A stretch of 64,000 nucleotides of DNA from contig JADLEJ010000009.1 of the NCBI GenBank assembly GCA_020846195.1, positions 62,001 to 126,000 of the forward strand, read 5' to 3'. The position numbers were made by a program, and so were the translations under genes. The stretch is from Nitrospira sp. GTDB lineage: Bacteria; Nitrospirota; Nitrospiria; Nitrospirales; Nitrospiraceae. This document shows, piece after piece, positions 51,581-60,110 of the stretch. The number at the start of each line of letters is the position of its first letter. The first letter of the stretch is position 1. The notes under the pieces were generated by a model that did not search any database, had not been told where the DNA came from, and saw nothing but the letters and a program-made list of their open reading frames with translations.

Positions 51581-51657
51581 CGGGGCGTAGCGCAGCCCGG
51601 TAGCGTACTCGCTTGGGGTGCGAGTGGTCGTGGGTTCAAATCCCGCCGCCCCGACCA
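51581..51657 (+). tRNA. tRNA-Pro, anticodon GGG
   Basis: 77 bases with an encoded CCA end. The acceptor stem CGGGGCG/CGCCCCG is perfect, the anticodon loop is TTGGGGT giving anticodon GGG, and the T arm reads GTGGG TTCAAAT CCCGC. A terminator follows at 51737. Confidence 0.95.
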
Positions 51658-51736
51658 ATCTTCGACAGAGCCTCTCGGCGGCTTCATGTGGCAGCGACAG
51701 TGGCGCGGCCATTCTGGCAGCCGGAGGGACGGAGAG

Positions 51737-51762
51737 AAAGCTGCCGAGGGGCAGCTTTTTTT
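51737..51762 (+). terminator. terminator after tRNA-Pro
   Basis: A 9-bp stem (AAAGCTGCC / GGCAGCTTT) with loop GAGG, followed by a run of seven T, 80 bases after the tRNA and 15 bases before surE. Confidence 0.85.
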
Positions 51763-51776
51763 ATGACTGGACGCCT

Positions 51777-52580
51777 ATGCGAATCTTGGTCACGAATGAC
51801 GATGGAATCGACTCGCCCGGCTTGACGGCATTGGCCGATGCGCTTCGGGCAGTCGGCGAAGTCTGGGTCGTGGCTCCCGACCGGGAGCGCACCGCGGTGG
51901 CGCATGCGGTGACGCTGCATAAACCTCTTCGCCTGCACCGGCTGGCGCCGCGCATATTTTCCGTGAACGGCACGCCGGTGGACTGCGTCAATTTAGCGTT
52001 GCTCAAGGTGATGCCGAAGCCTCCCGCGCTCGTCGTCTCCGGCATCAACAAAGGCGTGAATCTCGGGGACGATGTGCTCTATTCTGGAACGGTCTCCGCG
52101 GCCATGGAGGGAACGATTTTGGGCGTGCCATCCATTGCAGTCTCGCAAGAAGGGCGGGAGCGTTTTCGGTTTCCCGTCGCGGCCGACTATGCGGCGCGTG
52201 TCGCCCGGCTTGTGTTGGAGCAAGGGCTGCCGGAGGAAACCTTGTTGAATGTGAATGTGCCGAATCGTGCGTTGCGCTCCATCAAGGGCACGCGGGTCAC
52301 AGGCCTCAGCCGCCGGCGCTTTGAGAATCCTATTATCGAGAAGCGCGATCCGCATGGCCGGAAATATTTTTGGATTGCCGGGACGCGGGTGTCCTGGAGC
52401 CGAAGCCAGAATGCCGATCATGAAGCGATCGAGCAGGGGTGGGTGTCGGTGACGCCGATTCATTTGGACTGCACCAACTATGCGGTGCTCGACCACTTTC
52501 GCGCCTGGGAACCGATGATTCATGGGAAGGCCCTGCGTCCCAAGCCTCGCGCGCAAGCAGCGTCACGGCGGAAGGGCTGA
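51777..52580 (+). CDS. surE: 5'/3'-nucleotidase SurE
   Basis: 267 residues from the ATG at 51777 (MRILVTNDDGIDSPGLTAL, the metal-binding NDDG). Further motifs: VVAPDRERTAVAHAVTLHKPLR, NGTPVDCVNLAL, VVSGINKGVNLGDDVLYSGTVSAAMEG, and TPIHLDCTNY. It dephosphorylates nucleoside 5'- and 3'-monophosphates and short polyphosphates in the cytoplasm. The longer reading upstream would pass through tRNA-Pro and its terminator, so 51777 is preferred. Followed after 3 bases by a DedA gene. Confidence 0.95.
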   Translation: MRILVTNDDGIDSPGLTALADALRAVGEVWVVAPDRERTAVAHAVTLHKPLRLHRLAPRIFSVNGTPVDCVNLALLKVMPKPPALVVSGINKGVNLGDDVLYSGTVSAAMEGTILGVPSIAVSQEGRERFRFPVAADYAARVARLVLEQGLPEETLLNVNVPNRALRSIKGTRVTGLSRRRFENPIIEKRDPHGRKYFWIAGTRVSWSRSQNADHEAIEQGWVSVTPIHLDCTNYAVLDHFRAWEPMIHGKALRPKPRAQAASRRKG

Positions 52581-52583
52581 GCA

Positions 52584-53222
52584 ATGATAAGCGGTATCAT
52601 TGAAGCGATCATCGGGGAGCTCAGCCGCTTCGTCATCGCCTGCATTTCTCGGTTCGGGTATGCCGGCATTCTCTTCACCATGGCGGTGGAGAGTGCGTGC
52701 ATTCCATTGCCGAGCGAGATCATCATGCCGTTTTCAGGCTATCTGGTGTTGTCCGGGCAGTTCACGATGCTGGGGGTGACGCTGGCCGGGGCGATTGGGA
52801 ACGTCATCGGATCCATCGTGGCGTACTATGCCGGAGTGTGGGGCGGGCGTTCGTTTGTCGAGCGGTACGGATCCTATTTCCTGGTCTCGCACCGGGATCT
52901 CGATATTGCCGATCGGTGGTTTCTGAAATACGGCGAAGCCGCGGTGTTTTTCAGCCGGATGCTCCCGGTGGTGCGCACGTTCATTTCGCTGCCGGCCGGC
53001 ATCGCGCGGATGAATTTCCCGCGTTTCGTGCTGTTTACGTTTCTCGGCGCCCTGCCCTGGTGCTATCTCCTGGCGTATGTCGGGTTCAAGATGGGCGAGC
53101 ATTGGGAAGATCTGCGGCAGTATTTTCATGGGTTCGATATCGTGATCGGCGCGATTCTGGCAATCTTTGTCGGGCTCTTTGTGTGGTCGCACTGGCCGAA
53201 GCGGCGGGAACCACTGTCTTAG
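52584..53222 (+). CDS. DedA-family membrane protein
   Basis: 212 residues with about four hydrophobic segments. The DedA/SNARE-associated signature is clear: FTMAVESACIPLPSEIIMPFSGYLVLSG at the N-terminus, and SRMLPVVRTFISLPAGIARMNFPRFVLFTFLGALPWCYLLAYVG in the second half, with the reentrant helix pattern. The essential acidic (Glu in PLPSE) and Arg (SRMLPVVR) residues are present. DedA proteins are inner-membrane lipid (undecaprenyl-phosphate or phospholipid) flippases or transporters; the substrate here is open. Part of the surE-dedA-cysS-rlmB run. Confidence 0.92.
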   Translation: MISGIIEAIIGELSRFVIACISRFGYAGILFTMAVESACIPLPSEIIMPFSGYLVLSGQFTMLGVTLAGAIGNVIGSIVAYYAGVWGGRSFVERYGSYFLVSHRDLDIADRWFLKYGEAAVFFSRMLPVVRTFISLPAGIARMNFPRFVLFTFLGALPWCYLLAYVGFKMGEHWEDLRQYFHGFDIVIGAILAIFVGLFVWSHWPKRREPLS

Positions 53223-53230
53223 ATGGCCGT

Positions 53231-54664
53231 ATGCTGAAAATTCATAATACGCTGACAGGCAAGAAAGAAGCGTTTGAGCCGCTCGTGCCCGGCACTGTGC
53301 GGATGTACGTGTGCGGCGTCACGGTCTATGACGACTCTCACATCGGCCATGCGCGTAGCGCCCTGGTATTCGATGTTCTTCGGCGGTATCTCGAATATTC
53401 AGGCCTTCGTGTCACATTTGCCAAGAACTTCACCGACGTCGATGACAAGATCATCAAGCGCGCCAATGAGCAGCACGTCGGTTGCGACGCGATTACTGCG
53501 AAGTACATTCAGGCGTATCACGACGATATGAGGCGGCTAGGCGTGCGGCCGGCGTCGATCGAACCTAGAGCGACTGAGCATATGGCCGACATTGTCCGGC
53601 TGACCGAAACCCTGATCGCGAAGGGCTTGGCCTATCAAGTGGATGGCGACGTGTATTTTGACGTGGCTCAGTATGCCGACTATGGCCGACTGTCCAAGCG
53701 GCGAGTGGAGGATCTGCAAGCCGGCGCTCGTGTGGATGTGGACGAGCGGAAGCGTCATCCGATGGATTTTGCGCTATGGAAGAGCGCAAAGCCAGGCGAA
53801 CCGTCCTGGCCGAGCCCCTGGGGGCAAGGACGGCCAGGGTGGCACATCGAGTGTTCCGCCATGTCTATTCGGCATCTCGGCGAGACATTCGATATTCACG
53901 GCGGGGGGATGGATCTGATTTTCCCGCATCATGAGAATGAAATTGCCCAATCATGCGGGGCCACGGGGAAAGAATTTGCCCGCTACTGGATGCACAATGG
54001 GTTTGTGCAGGTCAATCAGGAGAAGATGTCCAAGTCGTTGGGGAACTTCTTTACGATCCGAGAAATTTTTGAAAAGTCCGAATGGCCGGAAGCGGAAACC
54101 GGAGAGCTGTTGCGGTATTTTTTGCTGGGGACGCAGTATCGGGGGCCGTTGGATTTTTCCGATCAAGCGCTAAAAGACGCCAAGCATGCGGTGAATGGGT
54201 TTTACGATCTCTTTGCGCGCCTGGCCGAAACGGGTGAGCCTGCGTCAGGCGATGCCGGTGTGAACCCGGCGATTGAGCGATGCACCGCCGCATTTCAGTC
54301 GGCGATGGACGACGATATGAATACGCCAATGGCGATTGCGGCATTGCAAGGGCTGCGCAGCGATCTGAATAAACTGCTGGCCGAGGGTTTGTCCGTAGAT
54401 GCGCGCCGCAAGGGCAGGGAGGCCTTTCGGTCGCTGGGCCAAGTGTTGGCCTTGTTCCAGTTGGATCAGTGGGCGTTCAACGTCGAAGCCGGGGGACATC
54501 GCTCCCGTGCCAGCGAGGTCGAGATTGAGAGACAAATTGCCGAACGAACGGAAGCCAAGAAGCGGAAAGACTTCACACGCGCCGACGCCATTCGAGCGGA
54601 ACTGGCAGCCCAAGGCATCGCCATCGAGGACAAGCCCGACGGCACCAGCCGATGGAAGCGATGA
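53231..54664 (+). CDS. cysS: cysteinyl-tRNA synthetase
   Basis: 477 residues from the ATG at 53231, 8 bases after the dedA stop. Class I features: zinc-site Cys in RMYVCGVTVYD, HIGH as DDSHIGHARSALVFDV, the second zinc Cys in WHIECSAM with HGGGMDLIFPHHENEIAQ, and KMSKS as QEKMSKSLGNFFTI. C-terminal DALR-type helices follow (SAMDDDMNTPMAIAALQ). It charges tRNA-Cys. Full length. Its end is followed after 10 bases by rlmB. Confidence 0.96.
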   Translation: MLKIHNTLTGKKEAFEPLVPGTVRMYVCGVTVYDDSHIGHARSALVFDVLRRYLEYSGLRVTFAKNFTDVDDKIIKRANEQHVGCDAITAKYIQAYHDDMRRLGVRPASIEPRATEHMADIVRLTETLIAKGLAYQVDGDVYFDVAQYADYGRLSKRRVEDLQAGARVDVDERKRHPMDFALWKSAKPGEPSWPSPWGQGRPGWHIECSAMSIRHLGETFDIHGGGMDLIFPHHENEIAQSCGATGKEFARYWMHNGFVQVNQEKMSKSLGNFFTIREIFEKSEWPEAETGELLRYFLLGTQYRGPLDFSDQALKDAKHAVNGFYDLFARLAETGEPASGDAGVNPAIERCTAAFQSAMDDDMNTPMAIAALQGLRSDLNKLLAEGLSVDARRKGREAFRSLGQVLALFQLDQWAFNVEAGGHRSRASEVEIERQIAERTEAKKRKDFTRADAIRAELAAQGIAIEDKPDGTSRWKR

Positions 54665-54674
54665 CAGCCAGGAG

Positions 54675-55418
54675 ATGCTCTACGGGCTCCATGCGGTCCG
54701 AGAAGCGCTGAAGGCCGGCAGCAGGCCGCTGCAGCGGCTGCATGTGATTCGCACCGACAAGCAGTTTGCCGAGCTGGTGCAGCTAGCCCGGGCGTTGCAC
54801 GTGCCGATCCATGTTCAGCCTCAGGCGTCTCTCGATCGCATGGCTCCCGGCGGCCGGCATCAGGGGATTATCGCGTTTGCCGCAGCGAAGGCCTATCAGA
54901 CGGAAGAATCCATTCTAGCTCTTGCTGCGAAACGGAACGAACCGCCGCTGCTGGTGATTCTCGATGGCGTGGAAGATCCGCATAATCTCGGCGCGGTGCT
55001 TCGGACCGCCGAAGGCGCCGGTGTGCATGGCGTATTTATTCCCGAGCGGCGGGCGGCCGGCCTGACATCGGTGGTAGCAAAGGTATCGGCCGGAGCCATC
55101 GACCATATCCCCGTTGCGCGGGTGACGAATACCAGCCGCCTGCTTGAGTCGTTGAAAGCGGCCGGGGTGTGGATCTACGGCCTGGAGCCGACGGCGACAA
55201 AGCTGTTTACCGAGGTGGATCTTCGAGGCCCTGTTGGGTTGGTGTTCGGCGGAGAAGGCGCGGGAATTCGTCCTGGAGTCTTACAGCATTGCGATGAACG
55301 GATTCGTATTCCGATGAAGGGGCATGTGCAGTCGCTGAATGTCTCGGCTTCTGCGGCGGTGACGCTCTTCGAGGCGGTGCGGCAGCGTGGGGTCCCCCCG
55401 CCAGTCCGCGCACGCTAG
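54675..55418 (+). CDS. rlmB: 23S rRNA 2'-O-methyltransferase RlmB (SpoU family)
   Basis: 247 residues. The start at 54675 (MLYGLHAVREALKAG) is inferred from the family N-terminus; the Shine-Dalgarno CAGGAG directly abuts the ATG, so an alternative start slightly upstream cannot be excluded. SpoU motifs: LDGVEDPHNLGAVLRTAEGAGVHGVFIPERRAAGLTS, LVFGGEGAGIRPGVLQHCDERIRIPM and the knot end GHVQSLNVSASAAVTLFEAVRQRG. RlmB methylates G2251 of 23S rRNA in E. coli. It converges with the LuxR-type gene, the stop codons overlapping. Confidence 0.92.
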   Translation: MLYGLHAVREALKAGSRPLQRLHVIRTDKQFAELVQLARALHVPIHVQPQASLDRMAPGGRHQGIIAFAAAKAYQTEESILALAAKRNEPPLLVILDGVEDPHNLGAVLRTAEGAGVHGVFIPERRAAGLTSVVAKVSAGAIDHIPVARVTNTSRLLESLKAAGVWIYGLEPTATKLFTEVDLRGPVGLVFGGEGAGIRPGVLQHCDERIRIPMKGHVQSLNVSASAAVTLFEAVRQRGVPPPVRAR

Positions 55419-55693
55419 CGGATCTTCAGCACGCCGCCTTGAATGGCATTCTTCAGAAGCTGCGCGGTGTTGGACACGCGCATTTTCTTCATCATATTCG
55501 CGCGGTGCGCTTCCACCGTTTTCACGCTGATCTTGAGCTTCGTGCCGATTTCCTTATTTTTAAATCCAGCCCAGATCAACTCCAGGATTTCCTGTTCGCG
55601 CGCGGTGAGCGACTCCGGCCGCTTTTTTCGGGGAGGCGGCTCAAGATCTGCCAGGGATTTGCGCACCCGAGGCTTCGTCGTTGCTTTGGCCAT
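55415..55693 (-). CDS. solitary LuxR/GerE-type HTH protein, no receiver domain
   Basis: 92 residues from the ATG at 55693, with CAAAGGAGA upstream. A basic N-terminal 27 residues (AKATTKPRVRKSLADLEPPPRKKRP) precede a complete LuxR_C HTH: LTAREQEILELIWAGFKNKEIGTKLKISVKTVEAHRANMMKKMRVSNTAQLL. There is no REC, PAS or other sensor domain. Predicted promoter at 55776. It could be an orphan transcription factor controlled by expression level, or partner to another regulator. Next to prepilin peptidase, but divergently oriented. Confidence 0.88.
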   Translation of the reverse strand: MAKATTKPRVRKSLADLEPPPRKKRPESLTAREQEILELIWAGFKNKEIGTKLKISVKTVEAHRANMMKKMRVSNTAQLLKNAIQGGVLKIR

Positions 55694-55775
55694 AATCGTC
55701 GGTTCTCCTTTGAATCGCAGAGGCTTGAGGTATACTGGGTTCGCGCAGCTGCGCCTCGGGCGCGCTGCGGAGAAA

Positions 55776-55804
55776 AGTATAGAGGCGTTTGTAATGCGTG
55801 TAAA
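55776..55804 (-). promoter_or_regulatory. predicted promoter of the LuxR-type gene
   Basis: Minus strand: -35 TTTACA, a 17-base spacer, -10 TATACT, about 80 bases before the start. Confidence 0.55.
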
Positions 55805-55913
55805 TGCAAGCACAATGGCCCTAGTAGGGTTACTGAGTACGGAAACAAGAGTATTCGTAACAAGCTAGAGAGAAATTGAACGCCGTCTCGGTTGAACAGG
55901 GGCTTCGCGCGGT

Positions 55914-56684
55914 ATGTGGCAACTCTATCTTATTGTAGGACTGCTGGGCGCGCTCATTGGGAGCTTTCTCAATGTGTGCATTTACCGGTTGCCTCGCCGT
56001 GAGTCCATTGTCTGGCCAGGGTCGCATTGTCCTGCCTGCTCCAAGCCGATTGCCTGGTACGACAACGTGCCTATTTTAGGCTATCTGATGCTTGCCGGGC
56101 GATGCCGGGCCTGCTCCGTCAGCATTCCGCTCCACTATCCAGTCGTTGAAGCGTTGAATACGGTTGGATATTTAGCCGTGCTCTGGTTCTTCGGGCCTAC
56201 GATGGTGGCGGTGGTCTATGCCATTCTTTTTTCCGCCTTGCTTGTCGTGGCGGGGACAGATCTATCTCATCAGATTATTCCCAATGCCATCACGTTCCCA
56301 GGCATTGTCCTCGGGCTGGTGAGCGCTGCCACTATTTTGCCATTGGGATTGCTGAATGGCCTCATCGGTCTTCTCGTCGGCGGAGGAATTCTATGGCTGC
56401 TAGCCTGGGCCAGCCCGTATCTGTTCGGCAAGGAAGGGATGGGTGGCGGGGATATCAAGTTACTGGCAATGGTTGGGGCATTTTTGGGGTGGAAGCTGGC
56501 ATTGATGACCATCATGATTGGATCGCTGGCCGGGTCGGTCGTTGGTGTGTCGCTGCTCGCGGCGGGGGCGATCAAGCGCGAGGAGTATATTCCCTTCGGT
56601 CCCTTTCTGGTTCTGGGCGCAGTGAGTGCCATTTTCTTTGGAACCGTCATTCTTGAATGGTATCAAGGGTTGTTGGCGGGCTAA
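55914..56684 (+). CDS. pilD: prepilin leader peptidase / N-methyltransferase
   Basis: 256 residues, about eight transmembrane helices. The cytoplasmic four-Cys zinc-binding loop is present (CPACSKPIAWYDNVPILGYLMLAGRCRAC). The aspartic-protease motifs are VVAGTDLSHQIIPN and GKEGMGGGDIKLLAM (GxGD), with both catalytic Asp. It cleaves the leader of type IV pilins and pseudopilins at the Gly-Phe junction and methylates the new N-terminus. The downstream minor pilin genes provide likely substrates. Start: GTGGCA after ATG; the ATG at 55914 is supported by the family N-terminus MWQLYLIVGLLGALIGSFLNVCIYRLP. Confidence 0.93.
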   Translation: MWQLYLIVGLLGALIGSFLNVCIYRLPRRESIVWPGSHCPACSKPIAWYDNVPILGYLMLAGRCRACSVSIPLHYPVVEALNTVGYLAVLWFFGPTMVAVVYAILFSALLVVAGTDLSHQIIPNAITFPGIVLGLVSAATILPLGLLNGLIGLLVGGGILWLLAWASPYLFGKEGMGGGDIKLLAMVGAFLGWKLALMTIMIGSLAGSVVGVSLLAAGAIKREEYIPFGPFLVLGAVSAIFFGTVILEWYQGLLAG

Positions 56685-56933
56685 TCTCCTTTCCTCTCCC
56701 TCGTTCGCACTATTCGCTCTCCTCTGTATCTAATCCTTTCCTAGTTGTATCCGTCTTGTCGCGCGGGCATGGGCTGCGTGTGACAGTATTGGGTGCCTCG
56801 CGTCCTTCAACGACCTCAGACTTCCGCTGATTTTTCTGTGAGATTCAACGAGATCGGCGATGTAGTTCTATCGGCTTTTGTCAAAATCTTAGGCCATGCG
56901 CCGCGGGTACGGCTCTTGATATGGCCCCTAGGT

Positions 56934-57401
56934 ATGAATCGATATCGCATAAACAGAAAGTCTTTCCTGGGGAGCGAGAAGGGGTTCAGCCTGACTGAGG
57001 CGCTGACGTCGATGGCCATCATCGGACTTGTGTCGGCGCTGGCCCTTCCCAATCTGATGATGCTGAACGCACGTGTGCAAGCCGATGTGTTTGCGCAGCA
57101 GGTCTCTTCTGAACTCCGCTGGGCGAGGCAATGGGCGATCTCGAAACGCGATCGTGTCCGGCTGGTATTCGATCAAGAACGCCAGACGATCGTCGCCCAG
57201 GTCGGCAACGACCGCGCGCAGCATCACCAGTTGTCCTATCAGCACAAGGGGCTTGAGATCGATGAACCGAGCGCGGGACCGGATGTCGTCTTTCATCCGA
57301 GTGGACGTTCTGCGACCGCCACCACGATCCAATTTCGCAACAGCCAGGGGCACGCCCGCACGATCACCGTGAGCCTCACAGGACGGGTCTCGATTCGATG
57401 A
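56934..57401 (+). CDS. type IV pilin-like protein, FimT/GspH group (first set)
   Basis: 155 residues from the ATG at 56934. A prepilin leader ends at EKG, followed by FSLTEALTSMAIIGLVSALALPNLM, with Glu at +5, and a C-terminal ~110-residue beta domain (DRVRLVFDQERQTIVAQV, FHPSGRSATATTIQFRNSQGHARTITVSLTGRVSI) matching FimT/GspH minor pseudopilins, including the usual FxPsG-type loop. It would sit in the pilus or pseudopilus tip or priming complex. Its stop overlaps the next gene's start (ATGA). Confidence 0.87.
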   Translation: MNRYRINRKSFLGSEKGFSLTEALTSMAIIGLVSALALPNLMMLNARVQADVFAQQVSSELRWARQWAISKRDRVRLVFDQERQTIVAQVGNDRAQHHQLSYQHKGLEIDEPSAGPDVVFHPSGRSATATTIQFRNSQGHARTITVSLTGRVSIR

Positions 57402-57877
57402 GGGTGCTGCACGACAGAGGGTTAAGCCTGGTGGAGGCGATGGTTGCCATGAGTATTTCAATGGTTGTCGTGATGGGAGGGATGGCGGCGCTTGAGGTCT
57501 CCGCCAAGTTGGTCCAACAAGGGACGATCAAGACCAGAGCGCTGGCGTTGGCGCAGGGGCGATTGGAAGCGAAACGGTCTGTGCGATGGGAGGCGCTGCT
57601 GCAGGACGATCTTGACCATGATGGCCGAACAGATGTGCTGATGGCGGATGATGGCCAGGGGGCCGATGTTTCGGCGGGAGATGGCATCTATTCGGCTCAG
57701 TGGGAGCATGACGGCGTGACCTTGAAATGGATGGTGGCGATGGATCGTCTGGGGCCACTCAACACCGCCGGATTGGTGACCATTCGGGCGGCGGCATCCT
57801 ATCCGGCGTTCGGCGGTGTGCGGGTGGTGGAGGTGGGAACGGTGCGGGCCAATCCGGCATTCACAGGAGCCCGATGA
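57398..57877 (+). CDS. minor pilin/pseudopilin, PilV/GspI group (first set)
   Basis: 159 residues from ATGA at 57398, overlapping the FimT stop. The leader is very short (MRVLHDRG) and followed by LSLVEAMVAMSISMVVVMGGMAALEV. The Leu +1 is not the common Phe but is tolerated in minor pilins, and +5 is Glu. The C-terminal domain is beta-rich with DDLDHDGRTDVLMADDGQGADV, which contains Asp-rich loops that could bind calcium. Minor component of the same pilus assembly as its neighbours. Confidence 0.82.
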   Translation: MRVLHDRGLSLVEAMVAMSISMVVVMGGMAALEVSAKLVQQGTIKTRALALAQGRLEAKRSVRWEALLQDDLDHDGRTDVLMADDGQGADVSAGDGIYSAQWEHDGVTLKWMVAMDRLGPLNTAGLVTIRAAASYPAFGGVRVVEVGTVRANPAFTGAR

Positions 57878-58614
57878 GCGGATCGAAGCGGCCATATGGG
57901 TGGGTGAACATTCTGATCTCGCCATCCGGGGTGTGCTTGTCAGAATTGATGGTGGCCTTAACCATAGGCACGCTGGTTTTGGCGGGTAGTCTGGAAGCCT
58001 TCAACATTGTGCAGGCGCAGGCGGTTCGGCAGCAGCGCATCATGGCCGCCCAGCAAGAGATGCGGTTGGGATTGGAAGTCTTCGAACAGGAAGTGCGGAT
58101 GGCTTCGTCGTCGGCCATCGCCATTGCCAGATCCGATCGCTTTGAGTTTTCCGCCAACATTCATGGGTTGCGGACGGTGACAACTGGCTCTGTCGCGGCC
58201 GGCCAAACGGTTTTGCCGGTGCAGAACGGCAGTGGGTGGGAAGCAGGCAAATCCGTGGTGCTCTGTGGAGTGAGTCGCTGTGAATACTCTCGACTGGGGA
58301 GTGCTGGCCAGCGCAGCCAGCTCCTGCTGAGTGGTCCGGTTGGGGGAACTTATCCGGCCGGTGCGTCGGTAGAGGTGCGCAATCGAGTGACGTACTACAC
58401 CAGGATGGATGATCGAGATCGCATGCAGCTGATGCGGCAGATCGATGGCGGGGCTGGAGTATTGATCGGCGATCTACAGTCGGTGCGGCTGTCGTACTGG
58501 GATGAGTGGGGGCAGGCCAGCGCAAACATCGGTCGAATTGTTCGTGTCGCAGTGGAGCTTGTGCCGATTGCCGGCGACCCTAAGGTGGTTCGAGATGTCA
58601 CGGTGCGCTCCTAG
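57874..58614 (+). CDS. minor pilin, PilW/GspJ-like (first set, unusual leader)
   Basis: 246 residues from the ATG at 57874, overlapping the previous stop (ATGA). The likely cleavage site is SPSG|VCLSELMVALTIGTLVLAGSLEAFNIV. The position +1 is Val and there is a Cys at +2, both unusual, with the essential Glu at +5. The leader is about 19 residues. The remainder is beta-rich and matches PilW/GspJ organisation (QQEMRLGLEVFEQEVRMA, DGGAGVLIGDLQSVRLSYWDEWG). Start, overlap and strand indicate an operon with FimT, PilV and PilX. Confidence 0.8.
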   Translation: MSGSKRPYGWVNILISPSGVCLSELMVALTIGTLVLAGSLEAFNIVQAQAVRQQRIMAAQQEMRLGLEVFEQEVRMASSSAIAIARSDRFEFSANIHGLRTVTTGSVAAGQTVLPVQNGSGWEAGKSVVLCGVSRCEYSRLGSAGQRSQLLLSGPVGGTYPAGASVEVRNRVTYYTRMDDRDRMQLMRQIDGGAGVLIGDLQSVRLSYWDEWGQASANIGRIVRVAVELVPIAGDPKVVRDVTVRS

Positions 58615-58640
58615 CCATCGGATGAAAGGAGTCGGGGACC

Positions 58641-60110
58641 ATGAAGATCGTTCCGCGTTCATCGCACGAACAGGGTATCGCGCTGTTGGGGGTTATCATC
58701 CTTGCGTTGGTGCTGGCGCTGGTCGGCGCGGCGCTGCTCGATCTGGCAGGGCAAGAGGCATCGAGCGCTTCTGGAGCAGCCGAGGCCGCCGTAGCTCAGG
58801 CTGTTGCCGATGCGGCGCAGGATGTGGTCGTTGCCTGGTTTCATCGTCCGTCCACTAGTCCACCTGCAGTGGCGGCACTCTTGGCCAAACGGCAGTCGTT
58901 ATCGGATGGAAGTCCCTCATTCTTCGACCTGGCTGGCCGGTCTCAATTCACTGGGACGGCCGATCATCCGGATGTGTTGCTTAATGCGTCACGGAGCATC
59001 GACCAACAGCTGTTGAACGATGCAGGCATAGGTATGTTTCGATCCTTGGAGGATCTCGGCTCAGTGCAAGAGCTGAAGGTCTATGCCCCGGGCGCACCCG
59101 GGTTGCTCTGTACGGTCGATGCAACTGTCACGACGGCGAATTCGTCCACAAGACATAGGGTCTCGATGCAACTTGGCGCCGTGGACATTCCGGCATTGCG
59201 GGCCGGGATCCAGGTTGGAGGAAGTCTTGGCCTGCCGCAGATTGCACCAGAGTCAGGCGCGCTGGTGCATTGGGGAGATCTGACGGTCGGTGGCGACTTG
59301 ACTGTGCAGCGGATGGAGGATCTTCCCTTGCAGAGCGACAGCGCACCGGTGACAGGTGCGAGTTATCGCGACATGTCTCATCGCGAAGATCGATGGTCGT
59401 CAATGTGGATCGGAGGGCCAATTTATTTCATGCAGCTTTCTCCGGGGCAGAGCAGTAGTGTCGTGCTTCCTCTCAATGTCCATGCGAATCGGCATCCGGC
59501 TCCCGGAGTGCGGAGAGATCGCTGGGGGTATGAACAGCTTAAGCAACTGGCCAAGCAACATGGCGCCTATTTGGCTATCGATCGGGATGGCCTCCTCTAT
59601 TCAAGTGGGTCGGTAGAGCCGGGGCATGGTGTGGCGCCAGACGACTATCTGCGCTCGCGCAGCGTGGGCGATGCCCGAGGGCTTATCTTTATTGACACGC
59701 TGGATCAGAAGGCTCCGCGAGCCGATAACCTTGGGGTGGTTCGATTGAGCGCGGCTTATCTTGAAGCGGTCCTTGTTGTGCAGGGCCATATCATGATGGG
59801 GCCGGTTGGATCGGGGCAGTCTCTGTCTGTATTGAGCCCTCCTGCAAGAGGAAGCGCAGAGACCGGGAGCCGGACCGCCGTGCAACTCTCGAACATTCAT
59901 CTGAATGGAGCGCTCTATGCCGCTGGGAATATCACCCTCGATCGCTCCATACGAGCGTTCGGGGCGGTAGTGGCTGACGGCACGATTGCGACCGCTTATC
60001 CTGGGGTAACGATGGAGCTGTGGTACGACCATGAAATGGGGCGAGGGTTGTTTCGCGGAGTTCCGGTTGTCGTGCGCGCGCCTGGGACCTGGATGGTTCG
60101 ATATGAATGA
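58641..60110 (+). CDS. PilX/GspK-like minor pilin with large C-terminal region
   Basis: 489 residues. The N-terminus HEQG|IALLGVIILALVLALVGAALLDL has a pilin-like cleavage site and hydrophobic helix, but position +5 is Gly, not Glu, as is usual for PilX/GspK-type members. It then continues as AAEAAVAQAVADAAQDVVVAWF. The ~420-residue C-terminal part is beta-rich with many Gly/Ser, and I recognise no adhesin domain. The size is larger than typical PilX (about 200). It may decorate the pilus tip. Its stop overlaps the pilB start (ATGAATGA). Confidence 0.75.
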   Translation: MKIVPRSSHEQGIALLGVIILALVLALVGAALLDLAGQEASSASGAAEAAVAQAVADAAQDVVVAWFHRPSTSPPAVAALLAKRQSLSDGSPSFFDLAGRSQFTGTADHPDVLLNASRSIDQQLLNDAGIGMFRSLEDLGSVQELKVYAPGAPGLLCTVDATVTTANSSTRHRVSMQLGAVDIPALRAGIQVGGSLGLPQIAPESGALVHWGDLTVGGDLTVQRMEDLPLQSDSAPVTGASYRDMSHREDRWSSMWIGGPIYFMQLSPGQSSSVVLPLNVHANRHPAPGVRRDRWGYEQLKQLAKQHGAYLAIDRDGLLYSSGSVEPGHGVAPDDYLRSRSVGDARGLIFIDTLDQKAPRADNLGVVRLSAAYLEAVLVVQGHIMMGPVGSGQSLSVLSPPARGSAETGSRTAVQLSNIHLNGALYAAGNITLDRSIRAFGAVVADGTIATAYPGVTMELWYDHEMGRGLFRGVPVVVRAPGTWMVRYE

